From the NCBI GenBank assembly GCA_018664265.1, contig JABJOR010000350.1, forward strand, positions 1 through 5,696: a DNA stretch of 5,696 nucleotides. Reading direction: 5' to 3'. Both the position numbers and the translations under genes were made by a program. The DNA comes from Rhodospirillales bacterium. GTDB taxonomy: Bacteria > Pseudomonadota > Alphaproteobacteria > Rhodospirillales > Casp-alpha2. The notes under the pieces were generated by a model. That model saw only the letters and a list, made by a program, of their open reading frames with translations. It was not told the origin of the DNA and did no database searches. Positions 1 to 4,380 of the stretch are shown here, piece by piece. How positions within the stretch are numbered: position 1 is the first letter of the stretch; the number at the start of each line of letters is the position of its first letter.

Positions 1-92
1 CCCTTCAAGGCGAAGCACTGTTCTTTTGCAACAAGCGGCAAGACGCGCACCAACAACTGGACCTGCTTGAAATACTCACTGTTGCGGTCCAT
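1..92 (-). CDS. abiEii: AbiEii-family nucleotidyltransferase toxin, N-terminal fragment (runs off the left edge)
   Basis: Only the first 30 codons are in the window. The protein begins MDRNSEYFKQVQLLVRVLPL and the last visible residues are CFALK plus a partial Gly codon. This is the usual approach to the FALKGG nucleotidyltransferase motif of AbiEii-type (type IV toxin-antitoxin, DUF1814/NTase) toxins. The ATG is preceded by a strong GGAGG (complement of 99-103) 6 bases upstream, which fixes the start. The gene overlaps the end of abiEi by 17 bases in another frame, implying translational coupling. In this family the toxin is a nucleotidyltransferase that blocks growth and can abort phage infection. 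Recognition rests on a short N-terminus plus the position behind AbiEi. It cannot be seen whether the gene is complete beyond the edge. Confidence 0.8.
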   Translation of the reverse strand, partial: MDRNSEYFKQVQLLVRVLPLVAKEQCFALK

Positions 93-867
93 ATAGCGCC
101 TCCGGCACGGTTATCTGGTAGGCCTTGTCTAATCGACCACCTTTGGCGAGCATCCGTTTTCCCTTACCCAGATCGAAATCTTCAGGGTTAAGTTTGTTAC
201 GCCACTGATGCTGCTGACGGTCGGTGAGGAAGAAGAAAAGCCGTTTTACTTTAATGCTTGATATCTTTTGCAGGAGCTTCTCCAAGCGTCGCGGTGACAG
301 GGTTGTCAGTCCCTGCATGAGTAGATCAGCGTGCTCGAAAGAAATTTTAGCAGGCACGTCCAGCAAAACTTCGAATAATGCACGCTCTGGCGAAGACATT
401 GTTATGCGATCCCCACCATCTGACCAGGGTATTTTGATCGTAAAATCCGACATAGTATCTGTTACGTTTTTTCCTGTGAGCCGGGTGTTGTTGTGGTAAT
501 AAAAAATTATGCCCGGCATCAACTTATTAAGCCATGTAGGCAAGATATCAGAGCCGTATAGATAGACATTTTTTTGCTCTGACAATGACAAGTAATGCGC
601 TTGCCCCTGGAGAGATAACGCACTGAGCCCACCAACAGTGAGGTCCCGCCCCATACGTTGGAGAGAACAAACAGCGCCCTCCCATGTGAGTTTCGTTTCC
701 GGGCGTTTGTAAACACCATGGCTGAGCGATATGAGTTGCTGGCTCTTCACCAAATTATCGAGGCTATGGCGTGCCACCCCCTGCTCCATAAGCCAACCTC
801 TGGTAGCCACAAGCCCGTGCGGCACCAGCGTTATTAGATGTGAACGTGTTTTGACATTTATCGGCAT
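76..867 (-). CDS. abiEi: AbiEi-family antitoxin / transcriptional repressor of a type IV toxin-antitoxin system
   Basis: The protein has 263 residues, a normal length for the family. Residues about 12-60 (HGLVATRGWLMEQGV, then SHGVYKRP) form the N-terminal winged helix-turn-helix typical of AbiEi. A middle region with SLSALS-like and YLYG segments and a basic C-terminal region (about 195-263, with RLEKLLQ and KVKRLFFFLTDR) match the antitoxin domain layout. Known members repress their own operon by binding inverted repeats in the promoter. They also neutralise the AbiEii toxin without forming a stable complex with it. The ATG at 867 is the only reasonable start; a weak GGAAA lies about 11 bases upstream. 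The toxin gene follows with a 17-base overlap. Two matching dyads (888-906 and 963-981) flank the likely promoter. The gene is transcribed away from the replication and transfer genes, as an independent cargo module. Confidence 0.9.
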   Translation of the reverse strand: MPINVKTRSHLITLVPHGLVATRGWLMEQGVARHSLDNLVKSQQLISLSHGVYKRPETKLTWEGAVCSLQRMGRDLTVGGLSALSLQGQAHYLSLSEQKNVYLYGSDILPTWLNKLMPGIIFYYHNNTRLTGKNVTDTMSDFTIKIPWSDGGDRITMSSPERALFEVLLDVPAKISFEHADLLMQGLTTLSPRRLEKLLQKISSIKVKRLFFFLTDRQQHQWRNKLNPEDFDLGKGKRMLAKGGRLDKAYQITVPEALYGPQQ

Positions 868-887
868 AGTTTAAATTTTTCCACATA

Positions 888-906
888 TACGGCGATAGTC
901 GCCGCA
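888..906. promoter_or_regulatory. Promoter-proximal AbiEi operator candidate (dyad)
   Basis: This 19-bp dyad reads TACGGCG-N5-CGCCGCA. It has the same arms and spacer length as the dyad at 963-981, with a centre-to-centre distance of 75 bp, about seven helical turns. It covers the expected transcription start of abiE, so a bound repressor would block initiation. AbiEi proteins are known to bind two inverted repeats in their promoter; assignment to this AbiEi is inference. Confidence 0.7.
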
Positions 907-911
907 CACAA

Positions 912-940
912 ACCATAACATAAACCACTCAGCTTAACAA
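912..940 (-). promoter_or_regulatory. Promoter of the abiEi-abiEii operon
   Basis: On the minus strand a -35 TTGTTA (940-935) is followed after 17 bases by a -10 TATGGT (917-912) with an extended TGT just upstream. Each hexamer matches consensus at four of six positions and the extended -10 compensates. Transcription would start near 905, leaving a leader of about 38 bases. The promoter sits between the two matching dyads. Confidence 0.55.
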
Positions 941-958
941 TAAGTTTACATTCTTTTG

Positions 959-985
959 TATTTACGGCGTTCATCGCCGTAAATA
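959..985. promoter_or_regulatory. Promoter-distal AbiEi operator candidate (perfect dyad)
   Basis: Perfect 11-bp arms, TATTTACGGCG and CGCCGTAAATA, are separated by 5 bases. The core TACGGCG-N5-CGCCGTA repeats the proximal site at 888-906. It lies upstream of the abiE -35 element, suiting cooperative or looping repression by AbiEi. A role in the rightward DUF2285 transcription is also possible, since the region is divergent. Confidence 0.7.
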
Positions 986-1012
986 TAAAAAAATATGAAC
1001 TAAATCACATCT

Positions 1013-1067
1013 AACGCTCTCAATTGCGTTCAGCCTCTCGCTTACAGAAACAACGCTCTAAAGTGCG
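1013..1067. repeat. Imperfect 16-bp direct repeat
   Basis: The two copies, 1013-1028 and 1052-1067, share AACGCTCT and then TGCG at the end, matching at 14 of 16 positions with a period of 39 bp. The first copy also forms a small dyad (AACGC and GCGTT). They may be protein-binding sites upstream of the DUF2285 gene. No function can be assigned. Confidence 0.4.
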
Positions 1068-1074
1068 CATTTAG

Positions 1075-1092
1075 ACATCAGCATGCAGATGT
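1075..1092. promoter_or_regulatory. 18-bp near-perfect palindrome, candidate activator or repressor site
   Basis: The sequence ACATCAGCATGCAGATGT is an 18-bp dyad with a single mismatched pair. It is centred about 42 bases upstream of a start site that would follow a possible -10 TATTTT at 1114-1119, the position expected of a class II activator. LuxR/TraR-type boxes are also 18-20 bp dyads, but the sequence is not recognised as a specific known box. Confidence 0.45.
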
Positions 1093-1181
1093 TTCCATTC
1101 CACAGGCGCATCGTATTTTCATTCAAGGTCCTGCAACATACCTAATATGGAGAACACACAACCTAACAGGTATTTATTTTA

Positions 1182-1187
1182 TATAAT
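1182..1187 (+). promoter_or_regulatory. Consensus -10 hexamer upstream of the DUF2285 gene
   Basis: A perfect TATAAT lies 78 bases before the ATG at 1266. The bases 16-18 upstream of it do not resemble a -35 element, so this would be a weak or activator-dependent promoter. Transcription would start near 1194. The surrounding stretch is AT-rich, so a chance match cannot be excluded. Confidence 0.35.
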
Positions 1188-1265
1188 TACGCTCAAAAAT
1201 TAACAAACTTTTTGCAATCAATAGATCATTATCGCGCCTTTTCACCCTATATACGAGAGGCAAAT

Positions 1266-1811
1266 ATGAACATTCAGAATTACTCCCTAACAACCCCCTC
1301 GCAAATCGCCTGGGCATACCTTCAAAGAAACCGAAATTACCAAAAAGATGTGTGTTGTCACATGACGAAGAAACATACCAATGTAGGAAGCAACTCTTTC
1401 CCCTGCATTCAACAAGCAAAATCCGACTTACGGGCTCGAAAATGGGGATTGCTTACTTTTGCCAATCCCAGGCAAGACACACCACCGCTCTGGCACCCGG
1501 ATATGCGAGATACGACTATCCCTGCTGAAACGACAGATACGGGCAAGGCACCACTCATTTCAATGCTTCGCAACGTCGATACCGTTGTGCAGAGTTTATG
1601 CCTGCTTGATGAAAGGCAATGTTTGAAGATTACATCGAACACTTCAGAAGTTCAGCTAATATTTCCACCTGGAACCACTCTCGACGAACATTCTAACGTG
1701 AGTCTCAACCTATCCTTTGACCTGGATCTTCCGAGCCAGATTAAGAAAGTAAAAACCTTGTGGGATATCTCTCACGGGAAAGCAAAAAAAATGTCTGCCA
1801 TCACTTCATAA
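1266..1811 (+). CDS. DUF2285-type ICE/plasmid regulator, zero-frame N-terminal part (frameshifted)
   Basis: The zero frame gives 181 residues and stops at TAA 1809-1811. The chosen ATG has GAGG 5 bases upstream; an upstream TTG at 1212 would add 18 residues but has no such support. Residues about 9-25 (PSQIAWAYLQRNRNYQKDV) and 56-76 (ARKWGLLTFANP, then PPLWHPD) match the N-terminal transcriptional-regulator-like domain (DUF6499 type) found in front of DUF2285. Residues about 108-160 (SLCLLDERQCLKI, VQLIFPPGT) are the beginning of DUF2285. The frame leaves the family similarity at an A8 run (1784-1791). The similarity continues in the +1 frame to 2022, giving about 251 residues when joined. 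DUF2285 is known as a helix-turn-helix variant controlling conjugative elements. The unshifted product would lack the helical C-terminal part. Confidence 0.75.
   Translation: MNIQNYSLTTPSQIAWAYLQRNRNYQKDVCCHMTKKHTNVGSNSFPCIQQAKSDLRARKWGLLTFANPRQDTPPLWHPDMRDTTIPAETTDTGKAPLISMLRNVDTVVQSLCLLDERQCLKITSNTSEVQLIFPPGTTLDEHSNVSLNLSFDLDLPSQIKKVKTLWDISHGKAKKMSAITS
1784..1791 (+). other. A8 slippery run joining the two DUF2285 frames (programmed +1 shift, transcriptional slippage or indel)
   Basis: In the zero frame the ribosome reads GCA AAA AAA ATG. A lysine tRNA on the second AAA can re-pair perfectly one base forward, after which TGT CTG CCA continues into the DUF2285 helices. Loss of one A in the transcript or gene has the same effect. 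The two frames are open together only from 1753 to 1808, and this run lies in the middle. The sequence does not decide between a real regulatory slip, a mutation and a homopolymer sequencing error. Confidence 0.6.
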
Positions 1812-1824
1812 GCATCGTGAATTA

Positions 1825-2022
1825 TTGATCGCATTGGATGGCTCTCTTAGAGGAAAAAGTTTGCGACAAATCGCCCTTGATCTCTACCCTCCCGAACATG
1901 TTGCCTCAGACTGGTTTAACAACAGCGCCCTGAAGAACCGTGTACGGCGACGCGTAGAACGTGGCCGTTATTTCATGAATGGTGGTTATAAGACGTTACT
2001 TGGTTTCAGTCCTAATCAGTAG
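1825..2022 (+). CDS. DUF2285 C-terminal part, read by +1 frameshift from the upstream frame
   Basis: This frame is open from 1753 to the TAG at 2020-2022. It encodes LHKHRELLIALDGS, then GKSLRQIALDLYP, then LKNRVRRRVERGRYFMNGGY. That is the typical end of DUF2285: the variant helix-turn-helix, the arginine-rich helix and the closing GGY segment. The first plausible initiation codons are a TTG at 1825, without a ribosome binding site, and an ATG near 1975, inside the domain. Independent translation is therefore unlikely, and the segment belongs to the gene beginning at 1266. The coordinates given are those of the ORF from the TTG. Confidence 0.65.
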   Translation: MIALDGSLRGKSLRQIALDLYPPEHVASDWFNNSALKNRVRRRVERGRYFMNGGYKTLLGFSPNQ

Positions 2023-2029
2023 CCCGTAA

Positions 2030-2065
2030 GAGTGCCGTTTTTGATGCAGGCCATAAACGGCACTC
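2030..2065. terminator. Perfect 11-bp stem-loop after the DUF2285 gene, terminator-like but without a T-run
   Basis: GAGTGCCGTTT (2030-2040) and AAACGGCACTC (2055-2065) pair perfectly around a 14-base loop, 7 bases after the DUF2285 stop codon. Position and stem strength suit a terminator. No T-run follows on either strand, however, so it may instead be an operator for the HTH-repA operon or a transcript-end stabiliser. Confidence 0.45.
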
Positions 2066-2093
2066 CCCAAAACAACCCACAAAGTCTTTACTC

Positions 2094-2120
2094 GTCATCA
2101 ACTGACATGAGCTGACAGGA
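2094..2120 (+). repeat. Three degenerate GACATGA-like repeats at 10-bp spacing before the HTH-repA operon
   Basis: GTCATCA (2094), GACATGA (2104) and GACAGGA (2114) start exactly 10 bp apart, immediately before the HTH gene. They resemble units of the longer 10-bp array before virB2 (3529-3598). The last unit also contains the AGGA ribosome binding site, so part of the match may have another cause. Confidence 0.35.
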
Positions 2121-2130
2121 AAAGACTGCA

Positions 2131-2334
2131 ATGGAGAAGATTAATTATCTAAACCGCGTCAAGGCGGCTGAATATCTCGGTTTAAGTTCAAAAACCCTTG
2201 ATCGATTGAGGATTTCAGGAGGTGGCCCACGGTATTGGAAAGCAGGATCACGCGTTATGTATGACCAGCGTGATCTCGATGCCTGGGTGGACGAACGCAA
2301 ACGCAGTTCGACTTCAGAAATCGTGAAGAATTAA
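2131..2334 (+). CDS. Small excisionase/MerR-like helix-turn-helix DNA-binding protein
   Basis: The protein has 67 residues and is almost entirely one HTH_17-type (AlpA/excisionase-like) winged-helix domain. The first helices are VKAAEYLGLSSKTLDRLR (residues 10-27). A GGGPRYWKAGSRVMYDQRDLDAWV segment (about 31-54) forms the wing and last helix, and a short basic tail ends the protein. Such proteins act as transcription regulators or recombination directionality factors on mobile elements, and a small HTH gene often sits directly before RPA-type repA. AGGA lies 10 bases before the ATG. The stop codon TAA shares its last A with the repA ATG, so both genes are on one transcript and repA translation is probably coupled. 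Control of repA is a reasonable guess; a role in excision cannot be excluded. Confidence 0.85.
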   Translation: MEKINYLNRVKAAEYLGLSSKTLDRLRISGGGPRYWKAGSRVMYDQRDLDAWVDERKRSSTSEIVKN

Positions 2335-3176
2335 TGCCTCAAGGCCCCCCATCAGAACGCAAACAACTCGAACTGTTTTCCTGCACCCCTGAACCATCTG
2401 GCATTCGAGATTACCAAGACTTGATGGCGTTCCCGTTCTTTTCACTGGCAAAGGGGCGTCGTGTAAAGCCCCTGATCTATGATCGCAATGATGTGGCCAT
2501 CAAGGTCGAGGCCGTACCGGAATACGGCATGGCGACGATCTGGGATGCTGATTTGTTAATCTGGGCGGCCAGTCAAATCATGGATGCACGAAACCGTGGC
2601 GCACCAACTTCTCGACTGTTGCGGTTCATGCCGCATCAGTTCCTGCGCTTTGCAAATCGTCCTACCGGGAAACTGGGATATGAGCGTCTTCGCGCAGCAC
2701 TCGACCGATTACAATCGACCACCATCCAGACCAATATCCGCAGCGTTGATCCTGATACCACCCCTGCCCGAAAGGCCAGGCGACTACACCGTTTCAGTTG
2801 GATTAACGAATGGAGTGAGTTGACCATCGCCGGGGGATATACCCGAGGCATGGAGATCGTCCTGCCCGACTGGTTCTACCAAGGTGTCATCAACGAGAAC
2901 TGGGTGCTGGCGATTGATCCAGCCTACTTCGACTTAACGGGCGGCATCGAGCGTTGGCTCTACCGCCTGGCCCGCAAACACGGTGGTCGCAGCAAAAACG
3001 GCTGGGGGTTCAGCTTTAAGGTTCTGTATGAAAAAAGCGGAAGCCTTGCCCGGTTTTCTGATTTCGCGTTTGATTTGCGGCGACTTGCACATAAGCAGAG
3101 TCTGCCGGGTTATCAGCTATCCCTCTCCATGGATGCCAAGGGTAATGAATGCCTTCAGATCATGTGGATCGCCTAG
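2334..3176 (+). CDS. repA: Replication initiator protein A (RPA family)
   Basis: The 280-residue protein is recognisable over its whole length as the RPA replication initiator family. Motifs in order are QLELF (11-15), DLMAFPFFSLAK (about 29-40), GMATIWDADLLIWAASQI (about 65-82), LRAALDRLQSTTIQTNIR (about 119-136) and FDLTGGIERWLYRLARKHGG (about 198-217). The last is DFAFDLRRLAHKQSLPGYQL (about 242-261). These initiators bind iterons at the plasmid origin and recruit the host replication machinery. Direct repeats and DnaA boxes begin about 100 bases after the stop codon, which fits a cis-acting origin. The ATG overlaps the stop of the HTH gene as TAATG, so expression probably depends on translation of that gene. 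No truncation is seen. Confidence 0.93.
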   Translation: MPQGPPSERKQLELFSCTPEPSGIRDYQDLMAFPFFSLAKGRRVKPLIYDRNDVAIKVEAVPEYGMATIWDADLLIWAASQIMDARNRGAPTSRLLRFMPHQFLRFANRPTGKLGYERLRAALDRLQSTTIQTNIRSVDPDTTPARKARRLHRFSWINEWSELTIAGGYTRGMEIVLPDWFYQGVINENWVLAIDPAYFDLTGGIERWLYRLARKHGGRSKNGWGFSFKVLYEKSGSLARFSDFAFDLRRLAHKQSLPGYQLSLSMDAKGNECLQIMWIA

Positions 3177-3231
3177 ATATTTAGTCTCGGTATCTGATTC
3201 GCGTTTTCATGACTTTCAATTCACACTTCAA

Positions 3232-3257
3232 AAATTTTAGGATGAAATTTTATGATT
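3232..3257. repeat. Two tandem AT-rich 13-mers, candidate unwinding element
   Basis: AAATTTTAGGATG and AAATTTTATGATT abut exactly and match at 11 of 13 positions. They lie 19 bases before the first DnaA box. AT-rich 13-mers next to DnaA boxes recall the unwinding region of chromosomal oriC, though the sequence itself differs. Confidence 0.55.
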
Positions 3258-3275
3258 TTTTTCTGTCCACAGAAC

Positions 3276-3308
3276 TGTGGATAAATCTGTTGATAACTCT
3301 GTGGATAA
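3276..3308 (-). promoter_or_regulatory. Cluster of three DnaA boxes at 12-bp spacing
   Basis: TGTGGATAA occurs at 3276-3284 and 3300-3308, both exact complements of the consensus TTATCCACA. TGTTGATAA at 3288-3296 has one mismatch. All three share an orientation and start exactly 12 bp apart. A fourth, weaker and opposite box, CTGTCCACA (3263-3271), forms a dyad with the first. The cluster shows that host DnaA takes part in initiation. Confidence 0.9.
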
Positions 3309-3321
3309 CCGTGTTTCAGAG

Positions 3322-3387
3322 TTCGTACTATCAGGCGCAAGGATTCGTACTATCAGGCGCATTTGTTCGTACTATCAGGCGTACAGT
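3322..3387 (+). repeat. Three 22-bp iterons, RepA binding sites
   Basis: The identical 16-mer TTCGTACTATCAGGCG occurs at 3322, 3344 and 3366, giving a period of exactly 22 bp, about two helical turns, so all copies face the same side of the helix. The first two copies also share the following C and A. Iterons directly beside repA are the normal binding sites of plasmid initiators. Binding by this RepA is inference. Confidence 0.9.
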
Positions 3388-3423
3388 GTTTCCCAAAGCA
3401 TTGTAGTTGTTGGTGTTTTCGTG

Positions 3424-3493
3424 AGCTAAAAACTAATAAAAACATCTAAAAACTTCTTTGTTGTTGGGCCTTTGGTTTTTGAATTTTTTAGCT
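3424..3493. repeat. AT-rich region with three TAAAAAC repeats at 10-bp spacing inside a 9-bp inverted repeat
   Basis: TAAAAAC starts at 3427, 3437 and 3447, exactly one helical turn apart, so the A-tracts should bend the DNA. The stretch is bounded by the inverted repeat AGCTAAAAA (3424-3432) and TTTTTAGCT (3485-3493). It is a candidate unwinding element or an intrinsically curved segment at the far end of the origin. Confidence 0.6.
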
Positions 3494-3528
3494 AAATAAC
3501 CCGCCCCTCCCAAAAAAATATCAATTTG

Positions 3529-3598
3529 GACATAGCTGTACATGGAAAGGCATGAATCGACATGCGTGGATATAGAGTGACACAAGAAGACATAGCCC
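3529..3598 (+). repeat. Array of seven degenerate 10-bp repeats (GACATRG consensus)
   Basis: Seven consecutive 10-bp units start at 3529, 3539, 3549, 3559, 3569, 3579 and 3589. The first and last are exact GACATAG. The inner ones keep five or six of seven positions (for example TACATGG, GACATGC, GATATAG). The last three bases of each unit vary. The array does not continue on either side. Helical phasing suggests cooperative binding of a protein along one face, as ribbon-helix-helix repressors and ParR-type partition proteins do on tandem 10-11 bp repeats. It lies about 110 bases before virB2, so a transfer-operon operator is the other main option. Confidence 0.65.
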
Positions 3599-3707
3599 TT
3601 TGTTTTTATTGAATTATTTAGTTTGACTCATTTTCGAAATAACGTTTTCCTTCCGACATGAACGATGACGGCGAGGGATGCACACTTAATTCCAAGAGGA
3701 CAATACG

Positions 3708-4043
3708 ATGATACAACTGCTTAAAAATTTTCGGAGTAAAGATGGTCTGACAGCCATGGCTATTGCAGCCGCCATACTTCTTGCGCCGGAGGTTGTTCAC
3801 GCCGCAGCAAACAGTGACGAGTGGGTAAAACCTGCTACGGGACTCATTGATGCCTTGCGTTCCGGTTTAATGCAAATAGGCGCGGTCGTAATTGGTCTTG
3901 TTATAATTGGCCGTGGAATTTACATCGCTTCAACGGGCAATCCGGATATCGGGAAACTTGCCATGGTGATTTTTGGCGGTGTTTTAATTATGGCTGGCCC
4001 TAAATCAATGGCTCTGCTGCTCGAAATTGCTCAAGCCTCTTAA
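3708..4043 (+). CDS. virB2: VirB2/TrbC-family conjugative pilin precursor
   Basis: The 111-residue protein is the major subunit of the type IV secretion pilus. A basic start (MIQLLKNFRSK) and a hydrophobic stretch end at VHA, giving a likely signal peptidase site after residue 32 and a mature pilin of about 79 residues, normal for the family. Two hydrophobic helices follow (about 53-74 and 84-105), joined by a short polar loop with STGNPD. GAGGA lies 7 bases before the ATG. The gene opens the operon virB2-virB3-virB4, with virB3 starting 13 bases after its stop. The absence of a trbB-like ATPase gene upstream favours a VirB-type over a Trb-type order, although the rest of the operon is not visible. 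The name could equally be trbC. Confidence 0.88.
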   Translation: MIQLLKNFRSKDGLTAMAIAAAILLAPEVVHAAANSDEWVKPATGLIDALRSGLMQIGAVVIGLVIIGRGIYIASTGNPDIGKLAMVIFGGVLIMAGPKSMALLLEIAQAS

Positions 4044-4056
4044 TGTGGTCGAACTA

Positions 4057-4380
4057 ATGAAAGCAGAAAGCTACATATTCACAGGCCTTCACAAGCCATT
4101 AACAGTCTTTGGATTGCCGCCATTATTATTGGCGCTATCCGGGGCAGCGCTTGGTGTTAGCTTTGCGTTGCTGATCATTCTTGATCTGACGTTCCTTGCC
4201 TTACCAGTTTCTATATTTCTATTTATCGTCATTGTTGGATTTTTTGCTCGCAAGACCAGCCAGGACCATCATTTTGTGAATTTGCTTGCTGTGCCTCCTC
4301 GCTTTTGGCGCGGTCGGAAAGCTCGCACACTCATTGTCGGCATTCAGCCTGAAAAGAAGGGCAAGAAGAATGTGGAATGA
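4057..4380 (+). CDS. virB3: VirB3/TrbD-family type IV secretion inner-membrane protein
   Basis: From the ATG at 4057 the protein has 107 residues, the usual VirB3 size. It starts with the typical FTGLHKPLTVFGLPP segment (residues 8-22). Two membrane helices follow (about 17-38 and 40-63), then a cytoplasmic tail with FARKTSQDHHFVN and a strongly basic end. VirB3 helps anchor VirB4 and assemble the pilus at the inner membrane. An upstream TTG at 4027 would extend it by 10 residues and overlap virB2, but the ATG places the family motif at the expected distance from the N-terminus. No strong ribosome binding site is present, so translation may be coupled to virB2. The stop codon overlaps the start of virB4 by 11 bases. 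Confidence 0.87.
   Translation: MKAESYIFTGLHKPLTVFGLPPLLLALSGAALGVSFALLIILDLTFLALPVSIFLFIVIVGFFARKTSQDHHFVNLLAVPPRFWRGRKARTLIVGIQPEKKGKKNVE

Larger units (their letters stand above)
868..1265. other. Divergent intergenic region between abiE and the DUF2285 gene
   Basis: No protein gene is supported in these 398 bases. The left half carries the abiE promoter and its two dyad operators. The right half holds an imperfect direct repeat (1013-1028 and 1052-1067, starting AACGCTCT), an 18-bp dyad (1075-1092) and two candidate promoters for the rightward DUF2285 gene. No tRNA, attachment site or clear terminator was seen. Confidence 0.7.
3232..3493. other. oriV: Iteron-type origin of vegetative replication (oriV)
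   Basis: The segment just downstream of repA combines every expected origin element in order: AT-rich tandem 13-mers, a DnaA-box cluster, RepA iterons and a second AT-rich region with phased repeats. The spacings are strikingly regular (13, 12, 22 and 10 bp), and three of the four element types occur three times. Either AT-rich part could be the unwinding element. The boundaries are inferred from the outermost elements. Confidence 0.85.
3177..3707. other. Non-coding origin and control region between repA and virB2
   Basis: These 531 bases contain no convincing gene; short open frames here are made of repeats. From left to right they hold two AT-rich 13-mers, three DnaA boxes, three iterons, three phased A-tract repeats within a 9-bp inverted repeat, an array of seven 10-bp repeats, and a leader before virB2. 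No clear sigma-70 promoter for virB2 and no recognisable oriT nick site were found. Confidence 0.8.

Noticed and set aside
877..885. DnaA-box-like TTTTCCACA near the abiEi start
   Set aside because: One mismatch, isolated, far from the origin and inside the abiE leader; a single match of this quality is expected by chance.
1140..1170. Two ACCTAA-containing copies 21 bp apart before the TATAAT
   Set aside because: Only six bases are shared exactly and the region is AT-rich, so chance is likely.
1212..1265. TTG at 1212 as the start of the DUF2285 gene
   Set aside because: The added 18 residues show no family similarity, while the ATG at 1266 has a well-placed GAGG.
2083..2127. Inverted repeat AGTCTTT / AAAGACT around the start region of the HTH gene
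   Set aside because: Arms of only 7 bp with a 31-base gap; too weak to call, although it spans the candidate operator region.
3322..3387. CRISPR-like repeats
   Set aside because: Three 16-bp repeats with 6-bp gaps beside repA and DnaA boxes are iterons; spacers are far too short for CRISPR.
3209..3406. Open frame on the + strand across the origin
   Set aside because: It is made of DnaA boxes and iterons, has no ribosome binding site and shows no protein-like composition; it is a by-product of the repeats.
3623..3651. TTGACT as a -35 element for virB2
   Set aside because: No acceptable -10 hexamer lies 16-18 bases downstream, so a promoter cannot be claimed here.
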